From: Sinosporangium album
Lineage (GTDB): Bacteria; Actinomycetota; Actinomycetes; Streptosporangiales; Streptosporangiaceae
NCBI RefSeq assembly: GCF_900100605.1
Contig: NZ_FNCN01000029.1
Location: forward strand, 1 to 64,000
Length of the DNA: 64,000 nucleotides
Reading direction: 5' to 3'
The notes under the pieces: generated by a model
What the model saw: only the letters and a program-made list of their open reading frames with translations
The model's database searches: none
What the model was told of the DNA's origin: nothing
Program-made: the position numbers and the translations under genes
Shown: piece after piece, positions 33,233 through 42,092 of the stretch
Layout of the letters: each line of letters opens with the position of its first letter
How positions within the stretch are numbered: position 1 is the stretch's first letter

Positions 33233-34408
33233 GTGGGTCTCTTCGACGATTTGGTGGGTCAGGAGCAGGCGGTCGCCGTGCTCTCCCGCGCCGCCTCCGC
33301 CGCGGCCGAGGTGCTGACCGGCGGGCGCGGGGCCGGCATGACCCACGCCTGGCTGTTCACCGGGCCGCCCGGGTCCGGCAGGGAGGAGGCGGCCCGCGCC
33401 TTCGCCGCGGCGCTCCTGTGCCCCGACGGCGGGTGCGGGCACTGCGACCTGTGCCACCAGGTGCTGATCGGCTCGCACCCCGACCTGGAGACCGTCCGCC
33501 CGCAGGGCCTCTCCTACGGGGTCAAGGACACCCGCCGGCTCATCCTCCGCGCCGCGGGGGCGCCGACGCTCGGGCGCTGGCGCGTCGTGCTCTTCGAAGA
33601 CGCCGACCGCGCCACGGAGGGCGCCTCCAACGCGCTGCTCAAGGCCATCGAGGAGCCGCCGCCGCGCACCGTCTGGCTGCTCTGCTCCCCGGCCCCCGAC
33701 GACATGATGATCACCATCAGGTCGCGCTGCCGCGTCGTGACCCTGCGCACCCCGACGACGGCCGCCGTCGCCCACGTCCTGGCCACCAGAGACGGCATCG
33801 CCCCCGACCTCGCCGAGTTCGCCGCCAGAGCCTCGGGCGGCCACATCGAGCGGGCCCGCAGGCTCGCCCTCGACAACGACGTACGGCGCCGCCGCGAAGC
33901 CGTCCTGTCGATCCCCCGCACGCTGACCGGCGTCGGAGACTGCGTCGCCGCCGCGGAGAAACTCGTCAAGACGGCGGAGGAGGAGGCCGCCGCGGTCTCC
34001 TCCGTGCTCAACGAGGCCGAGACCACCGAACTGCGCAAGATCTACGGCGAGGGGTCCAGCGGCAAGGGGCTCAACAAGGGGCTCGTGCGCGGTGGCGCGG
34101 GGGCGCTCAAGGAGCTTGAGGAGCGTCAGAAGTCGCGGGCGACCCGCCTCAAGCGCGACGTCATCGACAGCGCGCTGCTCGACCTCGTGGCGTTCTACCG
34201 CGACGTGCTGGCCGTGCAGCTCGGGGCGCGGGTCGAACTGGCCAACGCCGACCTGCACCACGACCTCACGGCGCTCGCCCGGGCGTCCACCCCGGAGGGC
34301 ACCCTCCGCCGCGTCGACGCGATCATGCTGTGCCGCGAGCGGCTCGCGGCCAACGTCAACCCGCAAATGGCCGTGGAGGCGATGACGCTGTCCCTGCGGC
34401 GGCCATGA
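33233..34408 (+). CDS. holB: DNA polymerase III delta-prime subunit
   Basis: The 391-residue AAA+ clamp-loader subunit starts MGLFDDLVGQEQAVAVLSRA. Residues 42-50 (GPPGSGREE) have Arg where ATP-binding loaders have Lys, typical for the stator subunit. A zinc-binding loop with CPDGGCGHCDLC follows, then VVLFEDADRATEGASNALLK and the SRC motif in ITIRSRCRVV. It sits directly after tmk as in most actinobacteria. GTG 33233 is chosen because the conserved start follows it directly. Confidence 0.93.
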   Translation: MGLFDDLVGQEQAVAVLSRAASAAAEVLTGGRGAGMTHAWLFTGPPGSGREEAARAFAAALLCPDGGCGHCDLCHQVLIGSHPDLETVRPQGLSYGVKDTRRLILRAAGAPTLGRWRVVLFEDADRATEGASNALLKAIEEPPPRTVWLLCSPAPDDMMITIRSRCRVVTLRTPTTAAVAHVLATRDGIAPDLAEFAARASGGHIERARRLALDNDVRRRREAVLSIPRTLTGVGDCVAAAEKLVKTAEEEAAAVSSVLNEAETTELRKIYGEGSSGKGLNKGLVRGGAGALKELEERQKSRATRLKRDVIDSALLDLVAFYRDVLAVQLGARVELANADLHHDLTALARASTPEGTLRRVDAIMLCRERLAANVNPQMAVEAMTLSLRRP

Positions 34409-34664
34409 ATTTCGGCGGCCTGACGAGACCGGCACCGCACCGGGGACGTCGAGGTCACCCATCACGTGGTGACCGTGCTCCTGCCGCGGCTTCACTGACC
34501 GCTCCCCGCGGCGGGTTGTCGACGCTTGGCGGCTGCTTGGGCGCATGATCACATCGGGGTTTCCCGGAGTGATCGTGCGCCTCTGCCGATCCTCGCCCTC
34601 ATCCGCGTATGGTGGCTTGAGTCGGGTAGGCCACGGACGGCCCCGAGGAGGCGAGCACGAGCCC
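34409..34664. other. Intergenic region with a short dyad
   Basis: GGTCACC at 34453-34459 and GGTGACC at 34468-34474 form a 7-bp dyad about 45 bases after the holB stop, a possible terminator or operator. No gene is seen before the GAGGAGG at 34645. Confidence 0.35.
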
Positions 34665-35543
34665 ATGGGCATGATCATGGCGGTGAGCTTCACTAGGTAC
34701 GGGCGGCTTTACTACCTCGATCCGGGTGGGCACACGCCGAAGGTGGGGGACAAAGTCCTGGTTCCCACGGATTCGGGGCCAGAGGTTGCTGAATGCGTGT
34801 GGGCGCCCCAATGGGTGAGTGAGGATATCGACGGCCTTCCCGTATGCGCCGGACCGGCGAAGGACGAGCACCTTCAGCGCGACGAGGGCAACCGGAGGCG
34901 GCGGGCCGAGGCCCGCAGCGTGTCCAAGCGGCTCATCAAACGCCACACCCTGCCGATGAAGGTCGTCGGAGTCGACTACCTCGACAAGGACAACATCTAC
35001 ACCGTCTACTTCTCGGCCCCGCACCGGGTCGACTTCCGGGCTCTCGTCCGCGACCTGGCCCGCAATCTTCGTGCCCGGGTCGAACTCCGGCAGATCGGGC
35101 CCCGTGACGAAGCTCGCCTCCAAGGCGGTATCGGCCCATGCGGTCGCGATCTGTGCTGCGCCACCTTCCTCAAGGACTTCGAGCCCGTCTCCGTCCGCAT
35201 GGCCAAAGATCAGGACCTTCCCGTCAACCCCCTGCGCATCGCCGGCGCCTGCGGGCGGCTGATGTGCTGTCTCAAGTTCGAGCACCCCCTGTATCAGGAG
35301 TTTCGCGCCTCAACCCCGCGAGTCGGGGTCGCGGTCGACACACCCGAAGGCGCGGGCACCGTGGTCGGCCACAACGTGCCGTCCGACTCGGTCATCGTGC
35401 GCCTCAACGACGGCGGGCGCCGGTGCGCCTGCTCCAAGGCCTCCGTCTGCGCGCCTCGCAAGGCACACGACGCGGCGTACGGCACCGCCACGTCGAGCGG
35501 CGGGACCAACGGGTCCCCCAGTGCCGGGGCGGGCGAGACGTGA
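34665..35543 (+). CDS. PSP1-domain protein (RicT/YaaT-like)
   Basis: The 292-residue protein begins MGMIMAVSFTRYGRLYYLDP. The PSP1 C-terminal domain carries IGPCGRDLCCATFLKDF and IAGACGRLMCCLKFEHPLY, the Cys-rich motifs seen in RicT, an Fe-S protein that works with RNase Y complexes in Bacillus. Two further Cys pairs near the end (RRCACSKASVC) add to the cluster potential. Conserved location after holB. Three ATGs at 34665, 34671 and 34677 compete; the first is reported. Its stop overlaps the next start (TGATG). Confidence 0.88.
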   Translation: MGMIMAVSFTRYGRLYYLDPGGHTPKVGDKVLVPTDSGPEVAECVWAPQWVSEDIDGLPVCAGPAKDEHLQRDEGNRRRRAEARSVSKRLIKRHTLPMKVVGVDYLDKDNIYTVYFSAPHRVDFRALVRDLARNLRARVELRQIGPRDEARLQGGIGPCGRDLCCATFLKDFEPVSVRMAKDQDLPVNPLRIAGACGRLMCCLKFEHPLYQEFRASTPRVGVAVDTPEGAGTVVGHNVPSDSVIVRLNDGGRRCACSKASVCAPRKAHDAAYGTATSSGGTNGSPSAGAGET

Positions 35544-37051
35544 TGAGATTCGTTCGCCCGGCTCTCGCCGCGCTGGCCGCGGCGGGCCTTTTCGTGAGCG
35601 GTACGGGCTGCACGCAGGGAGTAGGCAGGACAACGACGAGCCCGGCGGCCGAGCCGCCCTCCGCGCAGAAGCTCGCGTGGCGCCCCTGCGGGGGCGAGTT
35701 CGAGTGCGCCAAGCTTCAGGTGCCGATCGACTACGGCAAGCCGAACGGCGAGAAGATCCAGATCGCCGTGATCCGCCTGCCGGCATCGGGACCCAACCGC
35801 ATCGGATCGATCGTCGTCAACCCCGGCGGTCCGGGCGGTTCCGGGGTGCAATATGCGCGGGCGGCCCGCTCCGTCCTGAGCGACGAGGTTCGTCAGCGGT
35901 TCGATGTCGTGGGCTTCGACCCGCGAGGGGTGGGCGAGTCGGCTCCGGTGCGGTGTCTGTCGCCGCGCGAACTCGACGCCTATCTGTCCCTGGACAACAC
36001 GCCTGACAAACCGGAGGAGGTCAAGGCGTATGAGGAGGGGGCGAAGCGGTTCGCGGCGGGCTGTGAGAGCGAGTCGGCCAGGCTTCTGCCGTACGTGGGC
36101 ACCGTCAACGTCGCCCGGGACATGGATCGGCTTCGGGAGGCCCTGGGGGACAAGGGGCTGACCTATCTGGGCAAGTCGTATGGCACGATGATCGGCGCGG
36201 TTTACGCGGATCTGTTCCCCACGAAGGTGCGCGCCCTGGTGCTTGACGGCGCGGTTGATCCGTCGCTGTCGTCCATGGACGTCAACCTGACGCAGGCCAA
36301 GGGGTTCGAAACCGCCTATCGCGCGTTTTTGCAGGACTGCCTGGGGCATGCCGACTGCCCGTTCCGGGGGCGCACCGTCGACGAGGCCATGAAAGAGCTC
36401 ACCGAGCTGCTGCGCCGTACGGACACCACGCCGCTGCGCAACAGCAGCGGCGACGGCCGCCACATCACCGAGCCGTGGGTCACCCTCGGCATCCTCACGC
36501 CGCTGTACGACCGCCGCTCATGGCCCACGCTGCGGCAGGCCCTCTCCGACGCGCTGCGCGGTGACGGCACGACGCTGCTGCGCATGGCCGATGTGCTGGT
36601 CGACCGGCGTCGCGACGGGACATACTCCAACCAGACCGAGTCCAACATGGCGGTCAACTGCGTCGACAGCCCCTATCCCACGTCCTTGTCGGCATTCACC
36701 AAGGCTGCCGGGGAAGCCGCGAAAGCGGCTCCCCACTTCGGTCCTCAGGTGATGTGGGGGTCGCTGCCGTGCGCGTTCTGGCCTGTGCCGGCCGATAAGC
36801 GCATCGCCCATCTCAGCGCCAAAGGCGCTCCGCCCATCCTGGTCATCGGAACCTACCGCGATCCCGCCACGCCGTACTCCTGGGCGCAGTCCCTCGCGAA
36901 GCAGCTGTCCTCTGGCGTACTGCTCAGCTATGACGGCGACGGGCATACCGCTTACTACACGGGGTCGTCGTGTGTGGATGACGCCGTTGACCGTTACCTC
37001 ATCTCCCTCAAACCACCGGCGCCGGGTACGGTGTGCCCGAAGGTCGGCTGA
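35543..37051 (+). CDS. Secreted alpha/beta hydrolase, tripeptidyl-aminopeptidase type
   Basis: The 502-residue lipoprotein has a signal sequence with lipobox VSGTGC. The hydrolase core has VVNPGGPGGSGVQYAR (oxyanion site), nucleophile Ser212 in YLGKSYGTMIG, Asp in GTYRDPATPYSWA and His in GDGHTAYYTGSSC. This is the SCO/SLP1-like family releasing N-terminal tripeptides outside the cell. It overlaps the PSP1 gene by one base, so the two are cotranscribed. Confidence 0.92.
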   Translation: MRFVRPALAALAAAGLFVSGTGCTQGVGRTTTSPAAEPPSAQKLAWRPCGGEFECAKLQVPIDYGKPNGEKIQIAVIRLPASGPNRIGSIVVNPGGPGGSGVQYARAARSVLSDEVRQRFDVVGFDPRGVGESAPVRCLSPRELDAYLSLDNTPDKPEEVKAYEEGAKRFAAGCESESARLLPYVGTVNVARDMDRLREALGDKGLTYLGKSYGTMIGAVYADLFPTKVRALVLDGAVDPSLSSMDVNLTQAKGFETAYRAFLQDCLGHADCPFRGRTVDEAMKELTELLRRTDTTPLRNSSGDGRHITEPWVTLGILTPLYDRRSWPTLRQALSDALRGDGTTLLRMADVLVDRRRDGTYSNQTESNMAVNCVDSPYPTSLSAFTKAAGEAAKAAPHFGPQVMWGSLPCAFWPVPADKRIAHLSAKGAPPILVIGTYRDPATPYSWAQSLAKQLSSGVLLSYDGDGHTAYYTGSSCVDDAVDRYLISLKPPAPGTVCPKVG

Positions 37052-37082
37052 GCGGTCAATACGCGTTAATACTTGATGCGCG

Positions 37083-37883
37083 TTAATACGCCCATTCCAG
37101 GACGCCGTTCGGAGTCACGATAGGTCTCCACAAGTTCAATGGCCTGCCGCTTTCCAGGGATTTCGCCACACGTTCGAGGAGCGATACATAGGACGAGTGT
37201 CCGGCGTTGTCGGCGAAGATGAGGCCCTCGTCATTGAAGAACTCGCCCACGTGGCCTTCCCGGTCGAGGACGAGGTGGTCACCGCCTGTGTCCTGGGCGA
37301 AAGGGATGACACTGGGGTGCCACCAGTAGGCTTCGGGGGCGATGTCGGTGTCGTTGGCGTCCGGGTAGCCTGCCTCGGCCTCGCCGTTCTCGCAGAGGGC
37401 GTGCCAGGCGTCGTAGATCTCCTGGGCGGACATCGGCGCATACATCATGCCGAACAGGGATCCGCTTCCTTGGATGACGCCGTTGTGCCGCATCAGCGAC
37501 GCCTTAAGATCATCGGGCAGACGCAGACCCATGGACCGCTCGAACCGGGCAAGCTCCCGCGGCGCGGCCGGAGGGGCCAAGTCGCTATATGTCCTCGGTG
37601 CATTGCTCGCCAACCACCGCTCAAGCCGTATCCACGCCGCCTCAACCCGGCGGGTCGCCGATATGTCCGGGAGACGGAGAGACGGGTGGGGTGGCGAGGG
37701 GTTGCAAGGGGATGCCTTGGTCGCGGCGTCGCTGCCCGGGGAGAGTAACGGCACAGGCGGATCTAGACTTCTCGTGGCATCCCCCGCTAAGAGCAGCAGG
37801 AGAGCGAGTACGGCCGGAGGCGCGGCGGGCAACGCCCGGCATTTGGCAAGGTTCCACCAGAAGGCGACGCGGGGAAAGGGCAC
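37083..37883 (-). CDS. SMI1/KNR4-family protein with hydrophobic N-terminus
   Basis: Residues from about 80 carry the SMI1/KNR4 fold pattern: AAWIRLERWLASNAP, PRELARFERSMGLRLPDDLK, HNGVIQGSGSLFG, WWHPSVIPFAQDTGGDHLVL and GHVGEFFNDEG. Members often act as immunity proteins against polymorphic toxins or as cytosolic scaffolds. The N-terminal 60 residues include a hydrophobic run (AVLALLLLLAGDAT) that could be a signal anchor or an artefact of choosing GTG 37883. No better start is visible, so the N-terminus is uncertain. No toxin gene is adjacent. Confidence 0.7.
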   Translation of the reverse strand: MPFPRVAFWWNLAKCRALPAAPPAVLALLLLLAGDATRSLDPPVPLLSPGSDAATKASPCNPSPPHPSLRLPDISATRRVEAAWIRLERWLASNAPRTYSDLAPPAAPRELARFERSMGLRLPDDLKASLMRHNGVIQGSGSLFGMMYAPMSAQEIYDAWHALCENGEAEAGYPDANDTDIAPEAYWWHPSVIPFAQDTGGDHLVLDREGHVGEFFNDEGLIFADNAGHSSYVSLLERVAKSLESGRPLNLWRPIVTPNGVLEWAY

Positions 37884-37973
37884 CGGGGGCCTACCGCTCT
37901 GAAGCGCGAAAATCTGTTGAGAGAAAGCGGCTGGGGTGAATAGGCTGCGCGGACGTCACAGGATCACACCGAA

Positions 37974-38705
37974 ATGGCTCCCATGGAAAAATCTGACAGG
38001 CAGATCATTCCAGACCTGGCTCAATTCGCCAACCGGCCGTGGCAGCGTCTTAACCATCGTGAAGCGCTCGCCGACCTCGTTCGCCTCGGCTGGATTCCCT
38101 GCGGTATCGGAGACTGGGCCGTCGCCGTACGCTCCCCGGACGGGCGACTGGCGGCGCGGGTCTGCCCGTTCGACCCCGCCTACGAGGCGTTCCTGGAACT
38201 CTGCCGGCGCTGCCCCGGAAACCCCTACCTCCCGGACGTCGCCTACAGCGCGGTCCTCGACGGCGGAGCCACCATCGCCGTGCTCGACCACCTCGCACCC
38301 GCAAAAGAACCCCAGGCTGCCGAACTCGCCCGGCAATGGAACGCCGAAGACGGCGCCCCGGAAGAACTCGACGCCGTCCGCCGTGCCGCCCAGGCGATCG
38401 ACGGGGAATACCGCACCCACACCCCATGGTGGGACGGCATCGACCTCAACGAGAACAACGTACGGCAACGCCACGACGGCCACCCCGTGGTCATCGACGT
38501 CTTCTGCATGGACGGAGAAGCGCTGTACGGGCAGATCCTCAAAGACGCATCGGTCGTGCGTGAACGCATGGGGGAGGCGCGGACACGCCACGTGCTGGAC
38601 ATCCCCTACATCGCCCGGGAAAGCACTCCCGAAGAGATCGAAACCCTGCGCCGGGCCTGGGGACAGGCTGCGAGGCCCCAGAATTCAACGGTCTACAGTG
38701 CCTGA
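37974..38705 (+). CDS. Hypothetical protein, kinase-like fold suspected
   Basis: The protein has 243 residues. The segment WWDGIDLNENNVRQRHDGHP followed by VVIDVFCMDG resembles the catalytic and metal-binding loops of aminoglycoside-phosphotransferase-like kinases (D-x4-N then D). The upstream part has an N-lobe-like WAVAVRSPDGRLAARVCPF. The usual HxD is not clear, so it may be a pseudokinase. It ends overlapping the convergent GrpB-family gene by 13 bases. ATG 37974 is used; ATG 37983 is possible. No Shine-Dalgarno is seen. Confidence 0.6.
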   Translation: MAPMEKSDRQIIPDLAQFANRPWQRLNHREALADLVRLGWIPCGIGDWAVAVRSPDGRLAARVCPFDPAYEAFLELCRRCPGNPYLPDVAYSAVLDGGATIAVLDHLAPAKEPQAAELARQWNAEDGAPEELDAVRRAAQAIDGEYRTHTPWWDGIDLNENNVRQRHDGHPVVIDVFCMDGEALYGQILKDASVVRERMGEARTRHVLDIPYIARESTPEEIETLRRAWGQAARPQNSTVYSA

Positions 38706-39295
38706 CCGCCCAACGCCCGCCTAAGAATCTCTTCGACCACCTCGGTCTTGGCGTCGGCGTAGTTCTGCAGATACTTCCACTCGCGGCCGGCCAGGTCTCG
38801 CTTCACCCGCGCATACAGGTCGCGGTCGGCCTCGTGGCGGCGCAGGTGGTCCCGAAACCCCAGCATCCGCTCGATCTCCGGGCACCCCGCCGACAGCACA
38901 TGCAGCGTCACGGCGGGATCGGCGCCCGGCCGGCGGAAAACCCGATGCTCGTACCAGTCAGGCTCGCGGATCGCGAGAACGAAGCCCGCCCGCTCCATGG
39001 ATGGAACATACGCCGGCTCGTCGGCCGAATCCCGGAGGACCAACAGCATGTCGATCACAGGTTTGGCCGGGAGACCCGGCACCGACGTCGAGCCGACGTG
39101 TTCGAGCCGCAGCACATCGATTCCCAGAGCGGAGCGCACACGTGCGGCTTCCCGCTCGTAATGAGCCGGCCATTCTAAATCGTAATCCGCGATGAATACA
39201 TTCCCGTCGATCCGGGGTGGTCCTTCGATGTGGGCCGCCTCGATCTCTTCCTCCCTCATAGAAGTCCGAGGAATATTCTTGCCCTGCTCCGGCAT
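38693..39295 (-). CDS. GrpB-family protein (nucleotidyltransferase fold)
   Basis: The 200-residue protein has FIADYDLEWPAHYEREAARV, then RLEHVGSTSVPGLPAKPVID with the GS motif and acidic residues of the nucleotidyltransferase fold. The end (REWKYLQNYADAKTEVVEEI) is typical. The family is widespread; its activity is not settled. It overlaps the convergent gene at 38705. Confidence 0.85.
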   Translation of the reverse strand: MPEQGKNIPRTSMREEEIEAAHIEGPPRIDGNVFIADYDLEWPAHYEREAARVRSALGIDVLRLEHVGSTSVPGLPAKPVIDMLLVLRDSADEPAYVPSMERAGFVLAIREPDWYEHRVFRRPGADPAVTLHVLSAGCPEIERMLGFRDHLRRHEADRDLYARVKRDLAGREWKYLQNYADAKTEVVEEILRRALGGQAL

Positions 39296-39400
39296 GGTGA
39301 GCGACTCCCATTCACGCTTCGCCGCGCGTCGCGACGCGCGGCGCCGCCCATCTGATGATTAACGATTCGTCTATCGCGTCTCGATGCCATACTTCCAGGC

Positions 39401-39811
39401 ATGAAGATCCGCCGTATCACAGACCTGGACGACGTCGTCGCCGCAGGTCACCTCTTCGACTCCACGCCCCTGGCCGAAGCCACCCAGCGGTTCCTCGACG
39501 ACGAGCGCCACCATCTGCTCATAGCCTACGTGGACGATCAACCTGTGGGCATGGTCACCGGCGTCGAGATGACGCACCCCGACAAGGGCACCGAGATGTT
39601 CGTCTACGAACTCGGCGTCGAAGAGCCCTTCCAGAAGCGGGGCATCGCCAAGGCCCTGGTCTCGGCGCTCGGCGCCCTCGGCCACTCGCGCGGCTGCCAC
39701 GGCATGTGGACCGCGACAGGCGAGGACAACGCCGCGGCCGTCGCCACCTACAGCAGCGTCGGCGCCGCGACCGAAAAGGGGCAGGTCGTTTTCGGCTGGC
39801 GCTGGGAGTGA
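39401..39811 (+). CDS. GNAT N-acetyltransferase, AAC(3)-I-like
   Basis: The 136-residue protein starts MKIRRITDLDDVVAAGHLFD. Its acetyl-CoA loop is LGVEEPFQKRGIAKALVSAL (Q-x-x-G-x-G/A type), followed by WTATGEDNAAAVATYSSVGA. The closest resemblance is to the aminoglycoside 3-N-acetyltransferase I group. Resistance function is only a possibility; the acceptor cannot be read from sequence. Confidence 0.8.
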   Translation: MKIRRITDLDDVVAAGHLFDSTPLAEATQRFLDDERHHLLIAYVDDQPVGMVTGVEMTHPDKGTEMFVYELGVEEPFQKRGIAKALVSALGALGHSRGCHGMWTATGEDNAAAVATYSSVGAATEKGQVVFGWRWE

Positions 39812-39857
39812 GCCGCCCAGGTGGAGCTTCCGGCGCCGCTCGACGCCAGGCTCACCA

Positions 39858-40265
39858 TCACGAATAAGACCAGTGGGTCCAGTGGCTCACGGTGATGAAG
39901 ATGAGCGGGCCTTGGGGCGCCCGCTCCCTGTATTGCGGGTACTTCTCGGCGAGTCGGCGTAGGGCGGGCTCCCGTCCTGCGCCGTCGCGGACCTCAGCGT
40001 GGCCGTCTCCCCGGATCCACCACAGCTGCGTCCAGTCGTCGGCGTAGTGGTCGACCAGGAGTGACACGTTGGGGTTCTCCTGGATGTTGTGGAGCCGGCG
40101 CAGGCCGTACGTCTTCTTGGGCTTGTGGTCCACCGCGGTGACGACCGAGTCGCCCGCCGCGACGAAAGTGATGGGCACGATGTGGGGCACGCCGCTCGCC
40201 GCCACCGTGGCCAGCCTCGCCACCCTGGCGTCGGACAGTTTTTCCTGAAGTAGTTCTTGGTCCAT
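39858..40265 (-). CDS. PPOX-class F420-dependent oxidoreductase
   Basis: The 135-residue split-barrel protein reads VARLATVAASGVPHIVPITF, then VTAVDHKPKKTYGLRRLHNI and NVSLLVDHYADDWTQLWWIR. The Lys/Arg-rich phosphate-binding stretch fits the F420-binding subgroup (TIGR03668-like) common in actinobacteria. It would reduce an unknown substrate with F420H2. Convergent with the GNAT gene. Confidence 0.85.
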   Translation of the reverse strand: MDQELLQEKLSDARVARLATVAASGVPHIVPITFVAAGDSVVTAVDHKPKKTYGLRRLHNIQENPNVSLLVDHYADDWTQLWWIRGDGHAEVRDGAGREPALRRLAEKYPQYRERAPQGPLIFITVSHWTHWSYS

Positions 40266-40515
40266 TTTTCGGGTTTCCTTTTACCGTTTCCCGCGCGGCT
40301 ATCGTATTCCCGCGTCGTCGGCCAGAGGCCAAGGTCCCTAAAGCTACCGGGCGAGCGCCATTATGCCCCGCAGGCCCGGCCGCGATGGCGATGGCGAACA
40401 TCACACTGCGCGACTTGCGATTGCGCACACCCCGGACTGGAGGTCTACTACAGGCAGCGGCACCAATTGCTGGTGCGCCCGCCGAGTGGTTTCTCGGCAG
40501 TTCGGGAGGTTGAAG

Positions 40516-41877
40516 ATGAGTGTCGGCGAATTGATTGTGCCCACGGGAGTGGAACAGGCCATCGGCGCGCACGAGCTTTTCTTCTCCACCACCGACAGAC
40601 ACGGACTAATCCGTACGGGAAATTCCGTCTTCGTCCGGACCTCTCGCTTCTCCCTGCACGAGCTCACAGGCGCCCCCCACAACATCGTCCGCCACCCCGA
40701 CATGCCCGCCGGTGTCTTCCGGCTCATGTGGGACCGCCTGCTCAGCGGGCGTCCCGCAGGCGCCTACGTGCAGAACCTCGCCAAAGACGGAAGCCGCTAC
40801 TGGGTTTTCGCCACCATGACCCCGCTGGCTGAAGGCTTCCTGTCGGTGCGTATGGCCCCGCGCGGCGAACTGTTCGAAGCCGTCAAACAGGCATACGAAC
40901 GTGTGGCCTCCGCCGAACGCGACGCCGCTCAACGCCACGGCGCGAACAGGCGCGAGGTGGCGCTCATCGGCAAGGAACGCCTCGAAAGCCTGCTGAGCGA
41001 GATTGGGTTCGACTCACACGACGCCTTCCTCACCACCGCACTCACCACCGAGGTCGCCGCCCGAGGCCTCCTGGCCTCCGCGACCTACGGCCGCCCCTGG
41101 GCGCAAGGCCCCATCGCCGAAGTGCTGGCCGGAGCCGGATCCCTGGAGACACGACTCGCCGGCCTCGTGGAACGACTGGACGGCTACCGCACGCTCTGCG
41201 AACGGCTCACCTGGTCGTCCAGCCGAGTGCTCGCGGTCGCCCGACGCCTCGACCGCGCCGTGGACGCCGCCCAAACCGCCTCCGAAATGGTCGCCGACAA
41301 CGCACCCGTCCTGCACAACGTCGCCCGCGTCATGGCCACACCCACCCATACCGCCGTCCTCGCCCTCGAACGCCTCGCGCCCGCACTCGCCGCCCTCCGC
41401 GCCGACGTCACAGACCTGCGATTCCGTATCGCCCTCGCCGGCCTGCACAACGACATGGTCGCCGCCTTCGCCGCCGAAGTCGTCGACGGCATAGCACCGG
41501 CCACCTCTCTGGACGAGGTGCCCTTGCTGTGCGACGCCGTACACGAAAACGTGCTGGAAATGTCGGCGAAAGCCCAACAGGTCAGCCAGGCTATGCGTGA
41601 TGTCGTCTCCGGCTTCGCCGAAGCCGGAGAACGGCTGAGCGAATTCCGCCGCTTCCTCGGCCAATGGCGCATCCTCGTCATGCGGCACAAAGCCGAAGAC
41701 GCACTCGGCGACCTGGTGCAGCCGATCGACGAGGAGTTCGCCGCTAGCTGGGACGGCGTCGAAATGCTCCACGCGCTCGGCGCCGAAGTGGCGGCATTCG
41801 CCGTACCTTTCGACGTCGCGGCGCTGGAAACCCAGGTCAGCCGAATCCGCACCGCCGCCATGGTGCCCCCGCGGTGA
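40516..41877 (+). CDS. PAS-domain sensor protein with helical C-terminus
   Basis: ATG 40516 follows GGGAGGTTGAAG. Residues 20-130 form a PAS domain of the Aer type: ELFFSTTDRHGLIRTGNSVF, then HNIVRHPDMPAGVFRLMWDR and KDGSRYWVFATMTPL. Aer PAS domains bind FAD and sense redox state. The remaining 320 residues are a long alpha-helical region with LARRLDRAVDAAQTASEM-like heptads. No HAMP, chemoreceptor signalling tip, kinase or HTH is evident, so the output route is unknown. 453 residues, no membrane segment. Confidence 0.8.
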   Translation: MSVGELIVPTGVEQAIGAHELFFSTTDRHGLIRTGNSVFVRTSRFSLHELTGAPHNIVRHPDMPAGVFRLMWDRLLSGRPAGAYVQNLAKDGSRYWVFATMTPLAEGFLSVRMAPRGELFEAVKQAYERVASAERDAAQRHGANRREVALIGKERLESLLSEIGFDSHDAFLTTALTTEVAARGLLASATYGRPWAQGPIAEVLAGAGSLETRLAGLVERLDGYRTLCERLTWSSSRVLAVARRLDRAVDAAQTASEMVADNAPVLHNVARVMATPTHTAVLALERLAPALAALRADVTDLRFRIALAGLHNDMVAAFAAEVVDGIAPATSLDEVPLLCDAVHENVLEMSAKAQQVSQAMRDVVSGFAEAGERLSEFRRFLGQWRILVMRHKAEDALGDLVQPIDEEFAASWDGVEMLHALGAEVAAFAVPFDVAALETQVSRIRTAAMVPPR

Positions 41878-42092
41878 CCCTACGGCTAAAAGCTGAAATC
41901 CACACCCAGCACGTCCGATGTCGTCACTGCCGACATTCCGCAGAGAGCAAGATCGCGCCAATAGTTGGCAGGGTGGGCCGTGTCGCCTCCCTCTCGATGA
42001 TCTCTTCGGGCGAGTCTCCGTGCGGTGCCAGTGCCGCTCCTACGGCGCTGGCGGACGGAGTCTGATTCCGCCCGACGAGAGGAAACAGCAAT

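Noticed and set aside
31622-34693. Minus-strand open frame of about 1000 codons opposite tmk and holB
   Set aside because: Same artefact of GC-rich third positions; composition is not that of a protein.
39401-39811. GNAT gene as the albusnodin-type lysine acetyltransferase for the lasso precursor
   Set aside because: It lies 35 kb away outside the island and resembles the AAC(3)-I group; no link to the lasso genes can be shown.
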